Below, in pieces: positions 19,962 to 26,938 of a stretch of DNA of 64,000 nt. Source of the DNA: Desulfobacterales bacterium (GTDB taxonomy: Bacteria > Desulfobacterota > Desulfobacteria > Desulfobacterales > Desulfosalsimonadaceae); NCBI GenBank assembly GCA_034520365.1, contig JAXHNP010000002.1, forward strand, positions 372,001-436,000, written 5' to 3'. Both the position numbers and the translations under genes were made by a program. The notes beneath the pieces were generated by a model that worked only from the letters and a program-made list of their open reading frames with translations, did not search any database and was not told the origin of the DNA. The first letter of the stretch is position 1; each line of letters starts with the position of its first letter.

Positions 19962-20084
19962 TTATTCGTACGAAAACAGCAGGCCTCTTTGTTTTTTTGC
20001 GTATTCCAGGCATTTTTCCCAATCCTCCCGATAAGCTTCCTCCACCTTTCGGATCATATGAGGCGGTATCAGAGGATCTTTCAT
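19962..20084 (-). CDS. Possible 40-residue microprotein leading the CHAT operon
   Basis: A short frame of 40 codons beginning ATG AAA GAT, rich in charged and aromatic residues (VEEAYREDWEKCLEYAKKQ in its middle), predicted helical and amphipathic, with no signal or membrane segment. It ends 7 bases before the AsmA-like start, and its stop sits beside that gene's ribosome binding site, so the two could be translationally coupled. Its own ribosome binding site is weak. The composition looks like real protein rather than noise, but no homology can be checked here. Function unknown. Confidence 0.5.
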   Translation of the reverse strand: MKDPLIPPHMIRKVEEAYREDWEKCLEYAKKQRGLLFSYE

Positions 20085-20119
20085 TCACTGTACCTGCATC
20101 CGTTGAATAGGCTTGATAA

Positions 20120-20153
20120 TACCGCAGCATGGGAGCAGGCCCATGCTGCGGTA
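20120..20153. terminator. Perfect 14-bp hairpin between slyD-like gene and CHAT operon
   Basis: Arms 20120-20133 and 20140-20153 are exact reverse complements around a 6-base loop. It sits after the FKBP stop (minus strand) and before the microprotein that leads the CHAT operon. Neither side has a strong run of T, so it is not a classic intrinsic terminator; it may stop or attenuate read-through from the FKBP gene or stabilise the transcript end. Confidence 0.6.
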
Positions 20154-20169
20154 AACAAAAACGCAGGGA

Positions 20170-20598
20170 TCAGACGATTTCCATGAGCTGGATTTCAAAT
20201 GTCAGGTCTTTGCCGGCCAGGGGATGGTTGGCATCCAGCGTGACCTCCTCATCTGAGACATTGGTGACAATTACAAACATGCTGTTGCCGTCTTCCTGCT
20301 TAAGCTCCAGTTCAAGCCCCGGTTCAGGCTGAATATGCTCAGGAAATTTGTTTTTTTCCACTTCAATCACCATATCCTCATGATACTGGCCATAAGCCTT
20401 TTCCGGCGGAATCATGGTTGTTTTGTTTTCTTCCGGATTCATCCCGATAACCGCCTCCTCGACCCCGGGAATGACCTGACCGTCTCCGATCACAAATTCC
20501 AGGGGTTCGTTTTCCCCGGATGTGTCAAATACCGTTCCATCATCAAATTTTCCGGTATAATGAATCCTGACAGTGTCTCCTTCTTTTGCTTCTGGCAT
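20170..20598 (-). CDS. FKBP-type peptidyl-prolyl isomerase, SlyD-like
   Basis: A 142-residue protein. The start at 20598 follows AAAGGAG and gives the standard SlyD-type beginning (KEGDTVRIHYTGKFDDGTVFD). FKBP residues surround an insert-in-flap domain (about 70-120), then NHPLAGKDLTFEIQL closes the FKBP fold, the exact arrangement of SlyD. The His-rich metal-binding tail of E. coli SlyD is absent, as in many family members. It catalyses proline isomerisation and acts as a cytoplasmic folding helper. The frame extends 21 codons further upstream but that part lacks a ribosome binding site. Confidence 0.93.
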   Translation of the reverse strand: MPEAKEGDTVRIHYTGKFDDGTVFDTSGENEPLEFVIGDGQVIPGVEEAVIGMNPEENKTTMIPPEKAYGQYHEDMVIEVEKNKFPEHIQPEPGLELELKQEDGNSMFVIVTNVSDEEVTLDANHPLAGKDLTFEIQLMEIV

Positions 20599-20661
20599 AA
20601 AATGTGCTCCTTTATTTACGATTTTTTTTACTTCAACCCGGCAAAAAAGCATTTGCGGCAA

Positions 20662-21081
20662 TGCCTGTTTTATCCGCCGGCTAAATATGGATTGTCAGCT
20701 ATTTCTGAGAATGCCCGAACAGATCAAGAGGGTGCGGCTGTCAATTTGCGGCAAAAATACGGGATCAGAAAAGTCATGAATGTTTTATGCTCAAAGCCTC
20801 ATGGGCTTTAGGTTACCTGATAACAGTAAATCATTATTGAATATCATGCAAGGATGGATCTGCTGGAAAAAGATATAGACAGAAAATAAACGCATTAAAC
20901 GATTTTTTATATTTCGAGGTGAATCTCTATCGCCGGATGACATTAAAATAGTGCAAGCATTAGCGCAAGAATTGGTTTCATATTACCAAATGTTATGGCA
21001 AAATAGATACCGGTTTTGAATGAAACCCGAATTTAGGTGAAAATCCCTGATTAACCTCTGACGCAAAAAAGCGTGCCAGCC
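20662..21081. other. 420-bp intergenic region with possible decayed coding fragments
   Basis: No complete gene is visible. A small hairpin (AAAGCC...GGCTTT) lies near 20795-20811. Between about 20838 and 21020 two overlapping frames read like protein: one gives NALNDFLYFEVNLYRR, another PDDIKIVQALAQELVSYYQ ending at a stop near 21020. Neither has a start codon with a ribosome binding site, so they may be remnants of a frameshifted gene or coincidence. The promoter for the DUF2914/c-di-AMP genes probably lies in the last 60 bases, but no clear -35/-10 pair is seen. Confidence 0.35.
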
Positions 21082-21984
21082 ATGAATGATCAAGAAATTG
21101 AAAACCGGGCCCGGGAAGTTGTTAACAAATTCCGCGCGGCGGTTGACGCGAAGGATCATAGAAAAAAAAAGAAGGGAAAAAGCGCTTATGCGGCTATGAT
21201 AAGCGGCATCTGTGTGCTGATCTGTGTCAGTCTGCTGGTGCTTTATCTAAATGTTTCTGACAGCCCGCCGCCGGAAGTGGCCCTGCATCATTCGGCGCGC
21301 ATTGCGCTGGATGCCGGAAGAGCCCAAAACGAATTACCACCCTCTGATGTACGACAACACTCCAAACCTACGGATGTTTCGCAAAAGAAGGTATCGCCTG
21401 AAACCGTCTCCGACAAGGAGACAGGAAAATCTGCCCCCCTTTTGGCGGAAACGCCTGCTGATTCAAACCAAACCGACTCAATGCCCCCGGAGCAATCCGC
21501 TGAATCCGCTGAATCCGAGGCAGAGCCGGCAGCGTCGGCAGAACCGACTGAATCTCATAAAACCCCAAGTTCGCCTGAGCCCTCTCAAACAAAGACAGAG
21601 ATCCCAAACAAAGCCGCGGAACCAAAAAAAAAGGGACTTGACGGCATTCGGATCGCAAAAATCGTTGCCTGCCAAAAGGTTGAAAACAAACAGTACGTAT
21701 CCCCGGGCACTGAATTTTCGATACAAGAGGGCAGTCGCCCGGAAGTCTGGGTTTGGATGGATGTGCGCTCGGATAAAAGCCGGCTCCCCTATCTGCTGCG
21801 GCACGAGTATTATTTCAATGAGCAAAAATATGCCGCGGTGGTTTTGGATGTTAAATATCCGCGCATGCGGACATGGAGCAATATCACCCTTGATCATGAA
21901 AAATATGCGGGCGACTGGCGGGTCGAGGTGGTGACAGCGGATAAACAGAAAATCACCGAGACCCGATTTACTGTAATCCCTTAG
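21082..21984 (+). CDS. Membrane-anchored DUF2914 protein
   Basis: A 300-residue protein, with a possible GTG start 9 bases earlier; neither start has a clear ribosome binding site. Residues about 1-35 are charged and cytoplasmic, residues about 36-58 form one membrane segment, then a Pro/Ser/Glu-rich linker to about residue 190, and a C-terminal beta domain (from ARIVACQKVENKQYVSPG-like residues, with PEVWVWMDV and a WRVEVV ending) matching DUF2914. The topology puts DUF2914 outside the cytoplasmic membrane. DUF2914 has no established function. It is followed closely by a second DUF2914 gene and a c-di-AMP cyclase, so it may belong to cell-wall or turgor sensing, which is only inferred from the neighbours. 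Confidence 0.75.
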   Translation: MNDQEIENRAREVVNKFRAAVDAKDHRKKKKGKSAYAAMISGICVLICVSLLVLYLNVSDSPPPEVALHHSARIALDAGRAQNELPPSDVRQHSKPTDVSQKKVSPETVSDKETGKSAPLLAETPADSNQTDSMPPEQSAESAESEAEPAASAEPTESHKTPSSPEPSQTKTEIPNKAAEPKKKGLDGIRIAKIVACQKVENKQYVSPGTEFSIQEGSRPEVWVWMDVRSDKSRLPYLLRHEYYFNEQKYAAVVLDVKYPRMRTWSNITLDHEKYAGDWRVEVVTADKQKITETRFTVIP

Positions 21985-22006
21985 ACATTGGCGCCAGGAG
22001 GGCAGT

Positions 22007-22453
22007 TTGAAAATATATAGCCGGCTTTATCATTATGCGTTGGGCCGCTGGATTATCCTGATGCTGGCATTAATTGCCGCACCTTTTAGCATTTATCCGC
22101 CGGCGTGGGGCGGAGAAACTGCAAACGAAACGATAAACGTGGAGCAGGCCGTTATTTGTGAGACCATCCAGGATTTACAGCCGGTGCATCCGGCCATCGC
22201 ATTCTCTATCAAAATCGGCAGAGTCAGCTGCTACACGGAGTTTTCCAATATTCCCCGCGAAACGCTCATCTTTCATCGCTGGTACCGGCGGGATTCGCTG
22301 GTGACTGAGAAAAAGCTCGTCCTGAAACCTCCCCAGTGGTCCACATACAGCAGCATTCAGCTGCGTGAATCCGATAAAGGCCCCTGGCGCGTCGATATCG
22401 TCGATGCCCGCGATAGGACGTTAAAAACCCTTAGATTCAGTGTTACCGAATAG
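22007..22453 (+). CDS. Secreted DUF2914-domain protein
   Basis: A 148-residue protein that starts at a TTG preceded by CAGGAGG at good spacing, 22 bases after the previous gene. It has a signal-like hydrophobic segment (about 13-30) and a single DUF2914 domain, from EQAVICETIQ to WRVDIVDARDRTLK. It appears to be a stand-alone version of the domain that ends the preceding protein (both share the WRVxxVxA pattern near the end), so the two probably arose by duplication and act together outside the inner membrane. Function unknown. Confidence 0.75.
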   Translation: MKIYSRLYHYALGRWIILMLALIAAPFSIYPPAWGGETANETINVEQAVICETIQDLQPVHPAIAFSIKIGRVSCYTEFSNIPRETLIFHRWYRRDSLVTEKKLVLKPPQWSTYSSIQLRESDKGPWRVDIVDARDRTLKTLRFSVTE

Positions 22454-22458
22454 ATTTG

Positions 22459-23895
22459 ATGCCGCCTCTGGAACCTTTGACCTCTATTATCCGATGGCAG
22501 GATATCCTGGATATCCTGTTAAACAGTTATATTCTTTTCCGTCTCTATGTGCTGTTTCGCGGAACCCATGTAATTCGCGTCGTTGCCGGCCTGGCCCTGC
22601 TATGGCTGTTTCAGCGCGTGGCCTCACAGATGGGGCTGATCGTTACGAGCTGGGCCATGCAGGGCATTATTGCCGCGGCGGCTTTGATTATCATTATTGT
22701 TTTTCGCAATGAAATCCGAAATGTGCTCCAGGCCCAGAATCTTCGGGCCATCCTATGGGGATTTCCCAAAAAAAATCTTCAGACCCCGGTGGATATCCTG
22801 ACAGAAAGCGTCAGCGAACTTTCCCGCAGACGGATCGGCGCGCTGATTATTCTGCCGGGAAAAGAGGATCTGCGGGATATGGTGCAGGGCGGCGTGGACT
22901 GGCAGGGGTTGATTTCCCGCGAGATGCTGCTTTCTATTTTCTGGAACGGCAATCCGGTCCATGACGGGGCTGCCGTGATTGAGGGCAGCCGGATTGCCCG
23001 GGTGGGAACCATCCTGCCGTTAAGCCAGCGGCAGGATCTGCCCCAGCGGTTTGGCACAAGGCACCGGGCCGCGCTCGGCCTGGCGCAGAACTCCGATGCC
23101 ATGGTCATTGTTGTCTCTGAAGAAAGCGGCAACGTCATTATTGCCAGGGGGCATGATATTATTGATATCCATGACAATCAGGTGCTGCGCTACAATATCC
23201 GCAAACATCTGGGCATCGGATTGGCGCCGGCAAAAGGCCTAAAGCGAGAAACCGTGGAACTCTCCATTGCGGGGCTCCTGTGTCTGGTATGTATGACCGG
23301 TATATGGTTTAGCTTTACCAAGGGAATGGAAACCCTCACCACCATGGAACTGCCGGTGGAGTTTGTCAACCGCGCGTCCGGACTGGAAATTTTTGACACC
23401 TCATCCAGTACGGCCAAGCTCTACCTAAGCGGTTCCGGGGCGCTGATTAAAAATATGCGATCCGATCAGGTAAAGATCTCGGTGGATTTAAGCCAGGCGG
23501 ATATCGGCGCAAACGTGTATAATTTAAACGGTGAAAATGTGAGCCTGCCCCCTGGTATCCGATTAAACCGGATTGAACCGTCCGTATTAACGGTTACTTT
23601 GGATAAGCTGACCACAAAGATGATCCCCATCCAGGTTAACTGGGTCGGGGAAATGCCCGAAGGCATGCTGCTGAAAAGCGCGGATTTAACCCCCCCGGCG
23701 GTTAAGGTGGTTGGCGCAAGTCAACGGCTGGCGGAAACCCAAACCATTTACACGGAGCCGATAAAACTTGGCCAGCTCAGGGCCTCCGGCACATTGACCG
23801 CCAAGCTGCTTTTCGAACCCACATCCCTTCAGGCAGCCAAAGGGGCGGACGACCGCGTTAAAGTCAGCTATGTAATGAAACCACGCGATCCCTGA
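22459..23895 (+). CDS. Diadenylate cyclase fused to YbbR/CdaR repeats (c-di-AMP synthase)
   Basis: A 478-residue protein. Three N-terminal membrane segments (within about 20-84) are followed by a diadenylate cyclase domain with the catalytic DGA at 169-171 and the ATP-binding RHR at 201-203, the CdaA pattern. A fourth membrane segment (about 262-282) leads into two YbbR-type repeats that form the C-terminal half, normally found in the separate regulator CdaR. So synthase and regulator are joined in one chain. It makes c-di-AMP from two ATP. An ATG at 22459 is favoured over the TTG one codon before; the previous gene ends 5 bases upstream, so the genes are coupled. Confidence 0.92.
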   Translation: MPPLEPLTSIIRWQDILDILLNSYILFRLYVLFRGTHVIRVVAGLALLWLFQRVASQMGLIVTSWAMQGIIAAAALIIIIVFRNEIRNVLQAQNLRAILWGFPKKNLQTPVDILTESVSELSRRRIGALIILPGKEDLRDMVQGGVDWQGLISREMLLSIFWNGNPVHDGAAVIEGSRIARVGTILPLSQRQDLPQRFGTRHRAALGLAQNSDAMVIVVSEESGNVIIARGHDIIDIHDNQVLRYNIRKHLGIGLAPAKGLKRETVELSIAGLLCLVCMTGIWFSFTKGMETLTTMELPVEFVNRASGLEIFDTSSSTAKLYLSGSGALIKNMRSDQVKISVDLSQADIGANVYNLNGENVSLPPGIRLNRIEPSVLTVTLDKLTTKMIPIQVNWVGEMPEGMLLKSADLTPPAVKVVGASQRLAETQTIYTEPIKLGQLRASGTLTAKLLFEPTSLQAAKGADDRVKVSYVMKPRDP

Positions 23896-23898
23896 TGG

Positions 23899-24014
23899 CT
23901 TCGCAAAAAGTCCAATATCTTTGTTGCGCTGCATCCCTCGGAATTTCACGTACGATTAATTACGCTGCATTCCTCGGGATTTGCGCGCCGCGATCTTGAA
24001 CATTTTGCTTTGCC
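23899..24014. repeat. 116-bp dispersed intergenic repeat, copy 1
   Basis: A gapless match to 35905-36020 with 7 mismatches in 116 positions (counted by eye). It lies in the gap after the c-di-AMP cyclase gene. Inside, the core CGCTGCAT..CTCGGRATTT occurs twice, about 38 bases apart. Antisense reading gives a spurious short frame containing KFRGMQRNKDIGLFAK, which recurs in copy 2. It has no transposase and no clear flanking duplication. Confidence 0.9.
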
Positions 24015-24074
24015 ATCTCAAAATTGCCTTTTTACGAGACTGTGATCCCTGAGACGTGTGAAGGCGGGCCGAAC

Positions 24075-24686
24075 TCACTGGATTCCGATGATTTCCATGA
24101 TTTTTCGCGATGTATACTCCCCGACATCCGCCAGGGCATCGATTGGCAGAAACAGCCCCGCGTTATTTGAAAAAAGACAGGTGCAGGAGGCGGGAAAATC
24201 CTCATCCGCCTCGTAAAATATATAGCAGAGGGCGATCTTGGGAAGCGGGTACACGAGAAACGAAAAATCCCCGCTTACTTCGGTCGGCGCATCTTCACCC
24301 TTAAGCATCTCTTTGATGCGGCCAGACGATGCTTCAATCTCTTTGACATATGGGACCAGGGGCTGCTCTGTATGCGAGGTAAAGGCCGCCACGTAGGGCA
24401 TGCTGTCCGGAAAATCTTTGTATGACTTAAAGGGCTGCAGGACGGGGGGCCGGTCAGGTCTGGCATTTAATGCATAGAGTGAAATAAGGATTTCCAGAAC
24501 CGTCGGATGCCCGCCATCGCCAAGTTCGATTCCCTCCGGACCAATCAGGCAGGTTTCCCCGAATGCATCAAAAATAAACTGATTTCCGTCCTGCCGGGCC
24601 GGCAGATTTTCAGCCAGATCCGCCGGCAGGGAATTATAAAGCTTCTCCAGGTTGTCTCTGGCAATTTTTGCGTAATTGTCTGTCAT
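24075..24686 (-). CDS. DUF3786 domain protein
   Basis: A 203-residue soluble protein that starts MTDNYAKIARDNLEKLY and contains GPEGIELGDGGHPTVLEILISLY-like and YPLPKIALCYIFYEADEDFPA-like segments, the pattern of DUF3786 proteins found in anaerobic bacteria and often near corrinoid or acetyl-CoA pathway genes. Cys residues near 167-169 (SCTC) might bind metal. No such pathway genes are nearby. It is transcribed on its own strand, away from the c-di-AMP cluster. Function unknown; the family call comes from remembered motifs. Confidence 0.7.
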   Translation of the reverse strand: MTDNYAKIARDNLEKLYNSLPADLAENLPARQDGNQFIFDAFGETCLIGPEGIELGDGGHPTVLEILISLYALNARPDRPPVLQPFKSYKDFPDSMPYVAAFTSHTEQPLVPYVKEIEASSGRIKEMLKGEDAPTEVSGDFSFLVYPLPKIALCYIFYEADEDFPASCTCLFSNNAGLFLPIDALADVGEYTSRKIMEIIGIQ

Positions 24687-24700
24687 GCTCCCCCTCGGCT

Positions 24701-24744
24701 CTATGGATGTTTGCTTTTAAACCCAATAAAAATAGCATCCATAG
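24701..24744. repeat. Inverted repeat in intergenic region
   Basis: Arms CTATGGATG (24701-24709) and CATCCATAG (24736-24744) are exact reverse complements around a 26-base AT-rich spacer. It lies just upstream of the DUF3786 gene on its 5' side. It could be an operator or part of the mosaic of palindromes that fills 24700-24950. Confidence 0.45.
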
Positions 24745-24804
24745 GAAAGCGGGGCAAACAAATTGGGATGGGCGCCACGGTCAATTTGTTCTATCTATTT
24801 TTCA

Positions 24805-24871
24805 GGCGGGCACGGTGGCCCGCCTTACGCGACAATGCCGACATTTTGTAGGGTCGGCCACCGTGCCGACC
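24805..24871. repeat. Pair of palindromic units with complementary loops (REP-like)
   Basis: Two hairpins sit in tandem: 24805-24824 with 7-bp arms GGCGGGC/GCCCGCC around ACGGTG, and 24852-24871 with arms GGTCGGC/GCCGACC around CACCGT. The loops are reverse complements of each other, so the units are the same element in opposite orientation with different stems. This resembles REP-type intergenic palindromes. No gene is seen from 24687 to 25046. Confidence 0.7.
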
Positions 24872-24999
24872 TTAAATGCGAGAAACCCCATGGTTATTGG
24901 GTTGTTCGCCAGAACAAATTCACCGTGGGATGGGCGCAGCCTGGAATGTCAGTGGCGGTTAAAAAAAAGCGGGAGGAATTATAAACGGGCGTTTACGGG

Positions 25000-25038
25000 A
25001 TTTGGAGCGGGGCCATTTTAAACGGTCCCGCTCCAAAT
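25000..25038 (-). terminator. Strong 15-bp hairpin after the microprotein gene
   Basis: Arms 25000-25014 and 25024-25038 pair over 15 positions with one G-U pair around a 9-base loop. It begins 8 bases after the stop of the 38-residue gene at 25047. A T run right after the stem on the minus strand is missing, so termination strength is uncertain, but position fits the end of a short sigma-54-driven transcript. Confidence 0.6.
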
Positions 25039-25046
25039 GAAAAAGG

Positions 25047-25163
25047 TTAGTCCATCATATAATCTTCACCCAGCAGACACCAGGTATTTACCTGGGCAAA
25101 AACTTCCTTTAGCTCGGCAATGATTTCTTCATAATCCTTAATAATAATTTCTTTAATTTTCAT
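25047..25163 (-). CDS. 38-residue microprotein under a sigma-54 promoter
   Basis: A 38-codon frame whose ATG is preceded by an almost ideal AAGGAGG 6-9 bases away. The N-terminal half (KIKEIIIKDYEEIIAELKEV) is an acidic/basic amphipathic helix; the C-terminal part has a single Trp28-Cys29 pair and ends GEDYMMD. It has no membrane segment. A near-consensus sigma-54 promoter lies about 90 bases upstream and a stem-loop follows the stop. A sigma-54 activator gene is directly upstream on the same strand. It could be a regulatory peptide, a toxin-like or modified peptide precursor, or an adaptor; no RiPP-modifying enzyme gene adjoins it. Too short for confident homology. Confidence 0.7.
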   Translation of the reverse strand: MKIKEIIIKDYEEIIAELKEVFAQVNTWCLLGEDYMMD

Positions 25164-25192
25164 GGCTGATTCCTCCTTTTTGGGTTTTCGGA

Positions 25193-25244
25193 TTAAATGC
25201 GGCCTCTTTGTTTGGCGATGACTCCGGCATCAAAACGCATTTAA
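25193..25244 (-). promoter_or_regulatory. 5' leader hairpin of the microprotein transcript
   Basis: Arms TTAAATGCG (25236-25244 on the minus strand, reading first) and CGCATTTAA (25193-25201) pair over 9 bases. The first arm begins at the transcription start expected from the sigma-54 promoter, so the mRNA would begin with this stem. It could protect the 5' end or regulate translation of the downstream peptide. Confidence 0.5.
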
Positions 25245-25254
25245 GAAAATCAAA

Positions 25255-25270
25255 TACAAGGTCTGTGCCA
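25255..25270 (-). promoter_or_regulatory. Sigma-54 (RpoN) promoter
   Basis: The minus-strand sequence TGGCACAGACCTTGTA matches the sigma-54 consensus TGGCAC-N5-TTGCW with exact spacing and one change in the -12 element (TTGT for TTGC). The expected start is near 25244. It drives the 38-residue gene. The neighbouring sigma-54 activator is the obvious candidate regulator; no upstream activator sites were identified. Confidence 0.8.
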
Positions 25271-25428
25271 ACCTGTCGCCTTTTTTGATATTTGCCTGAA
25301 ATTCATATCTATTTAAATTTTTTTGGCCGGGATGTGAAAAAAATCAAAGTCCAGTTGTCTGGGCATGGTATGTACAGGCCATGTTCATGAAAAGCATATC
25401 AACGGTAAAAGATCGAAATGGCGGGGTT

Positions 25429-26910
25429 TTATACGGAAGCCTGCTGCCAGTCCTGAATATATTTTTTAACCGTCCGGCGGTCCAGGCCGGTCCGCCGGGC
25501 GACCTCTTCAAATGTCTGGTGGCGCTGATAGAGGAGATAGCAGTATCCGGAGATCAATGAGGCCGCATCAATGCTGCCGTTTTCAATGCCGCTGATCAGC
25601 CGGCGGTCAAGCTCCGGTTCCCCGGAACCGGATTCTCCCGTATAGACGCCCTTTAATAGAATCCGGCGGGCGCATTGCGCAAGCTCGCGCACATTGCCGG
25701 GCCATGGATAGTCAATACCCAGCTCCCTGTCAATCACATCGCGCACCATGCTCACGAGTTCAGGCGAAGGCTTGCCGATCAGCCGCTCGATGGTGGTGGA
25801 TAGAAGCAAATCCAGTTCCCTGGGTTCTTCCTGGATACGCAAGCGCAGGGGAGGAACGGTTATAATATCCGAGCACAGACGATAATAGAAATCCTCGCGG
25901 AACCGTTCTTTCTGTCGGATATCTGCTTTAGAGCGGTTGGTGGCGGCAATGACCCGGCCCTGAAACCGGCTTTGCTTCTGGCTGCCCACCGGGCTGAACA
26001 CCCGCTCCTGCAAAACCTGGAGCAGTTTAATCTGAATCGGATGCGAAACCTCGCCGATTTCATCCAGAAGGATGGCCCCATAGGGGCTGCACCGGTCAAA
26101 TACGCCCTGATAGTCTTCCACCGCGCCGGTGAACGCGCCTTTTCGATGGCCGAACAGGGCGGATTCAATCAGGGTTTCCGGAAACTGCGAAAGGTTCAGC
26201 GAACTAAAAGTCTGGGTAAAACTCTCCATAAAAATCTTCCGCCGCCGGTCCAGGGGAATAAACCCGGATCGGCCGATGGCCTGGGCCGCGGTTCCCTTGC
26301 CGGTACCGGTTTCTCCAAGCAGCAGGGTGGAAAAATCTTCCATCCGGTCCTTCAAATACCGGTCATAGAGATCAATATTATGTGTAAACACATTGTTCCA
26401 CAGATTCCAGCGCAAAAGCTTCATACATGGGCTGTTGCCCACCAGATTTCTGTCAATAAAGTAAAATGCGCGCCGGATTTGAAAGCCTAACGCCAAGTAG
26501 CGGCGGAAAGCCTCGTCGTCAAATCCGCGCTGCATGGCCGCCGCCTGGGCGTCACTATAAAACGGGATTTTAACCGGCGTACTGCCGGCAGCGATCTGGC
26601 TGGCAATCAGCTGATCGAATCTGTCCTTGAACCGGTAGAACAGCTCCACCATGAAAACCCGTTCCATCAGAGTTTTGTCCTCCCCGGAGAAGGCTTTAAG
26701 GGTGGCCCGGTTGCCCCTTTCAAGCTCGGCAATCCGGGAGCTGACCGCACGAACAAAGGCATTGGTTCTTTTTTTCCTTGATGCGTTCTGCGGAAGGCCG
26801 CTGATCCGGGATTCAAGGGTGTCTCGTTCGTGGCTGAACGGATTGATAAACCCGGCCCGGCCCACCAAAGTAAAAAAATCTCTTTCTTCCGGGGTTAGCT
26901 GATTAGACAT
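25429..26910 (-). CDS. Sigma-54-dependent transcriptional activator with unrecognised sensor region
   Basis: A 493-residue protein. The start at 26910 is chosen because the longer frame runs into the HAD gene. Residues 1-190 are helical and match no response-receiver, GAF, PAS or V4R pattern I know, so the signal is unknown. The AAA+ domain has Walker A GETGTGKG at 199-206, the sigma-54-contacting GAFTGA at 258-263, a Walker B ILLDEIGEV and an RxDFYYRL-type sensor region. A C-terminal helix-turn-helix (TFEEVARRTGLDRRTVKKYI, about 465-485) binds DNA. No phosphorylatable receiver is present. It lies upstream of, and on the same strand as, the sigma-54 promoter at 25255. Confidence 0.9.
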   Translation of the reverse strand: MSNQLTPEERDFFTLVGRAGFINPFSHERDTLESRISGLPQNASRKKRTNAFVRAVSSRIAELERGNRATLKAFSGEDKTLMERVFMVELFYRFKDRFDQLIASQIAAGSTPVKIPFYSDAQAAAMQRGFDDEAFRRYLALGFQIRRAFYFIDRNLVGNSPCMKLLRWNLWNNVFTHNIDLYDRYLKDRMEDFSTLLLGETGTGKGTAAQAIGRSGFIPLDRRRKIFMESFTQTFSSLNLSQFPETLIESALFGHRKGAFTGAVEDYQGVFDRCSPYGAILLDEIGEVSHPIQIKLLQVLQERVFSPVGSQKQSRFQGRVIAATNRSKADIRQKERFREDFYYRLCSDIITVPPLRLRIQEEPRELDLLLSTTIERLIGKPSPELVSMVRDVIDRELGIDYPWPGNVRELAQCARRILLKGVYTGESGSGEPELDRRLISGIENGSIDAASLISGYCYLLYQRHQTFEEVARRTGLDRRTVKKYIQDWQQASV

Positions 26911-26938
26911 GGCACGCCTATATGCATTTTGGATGATT

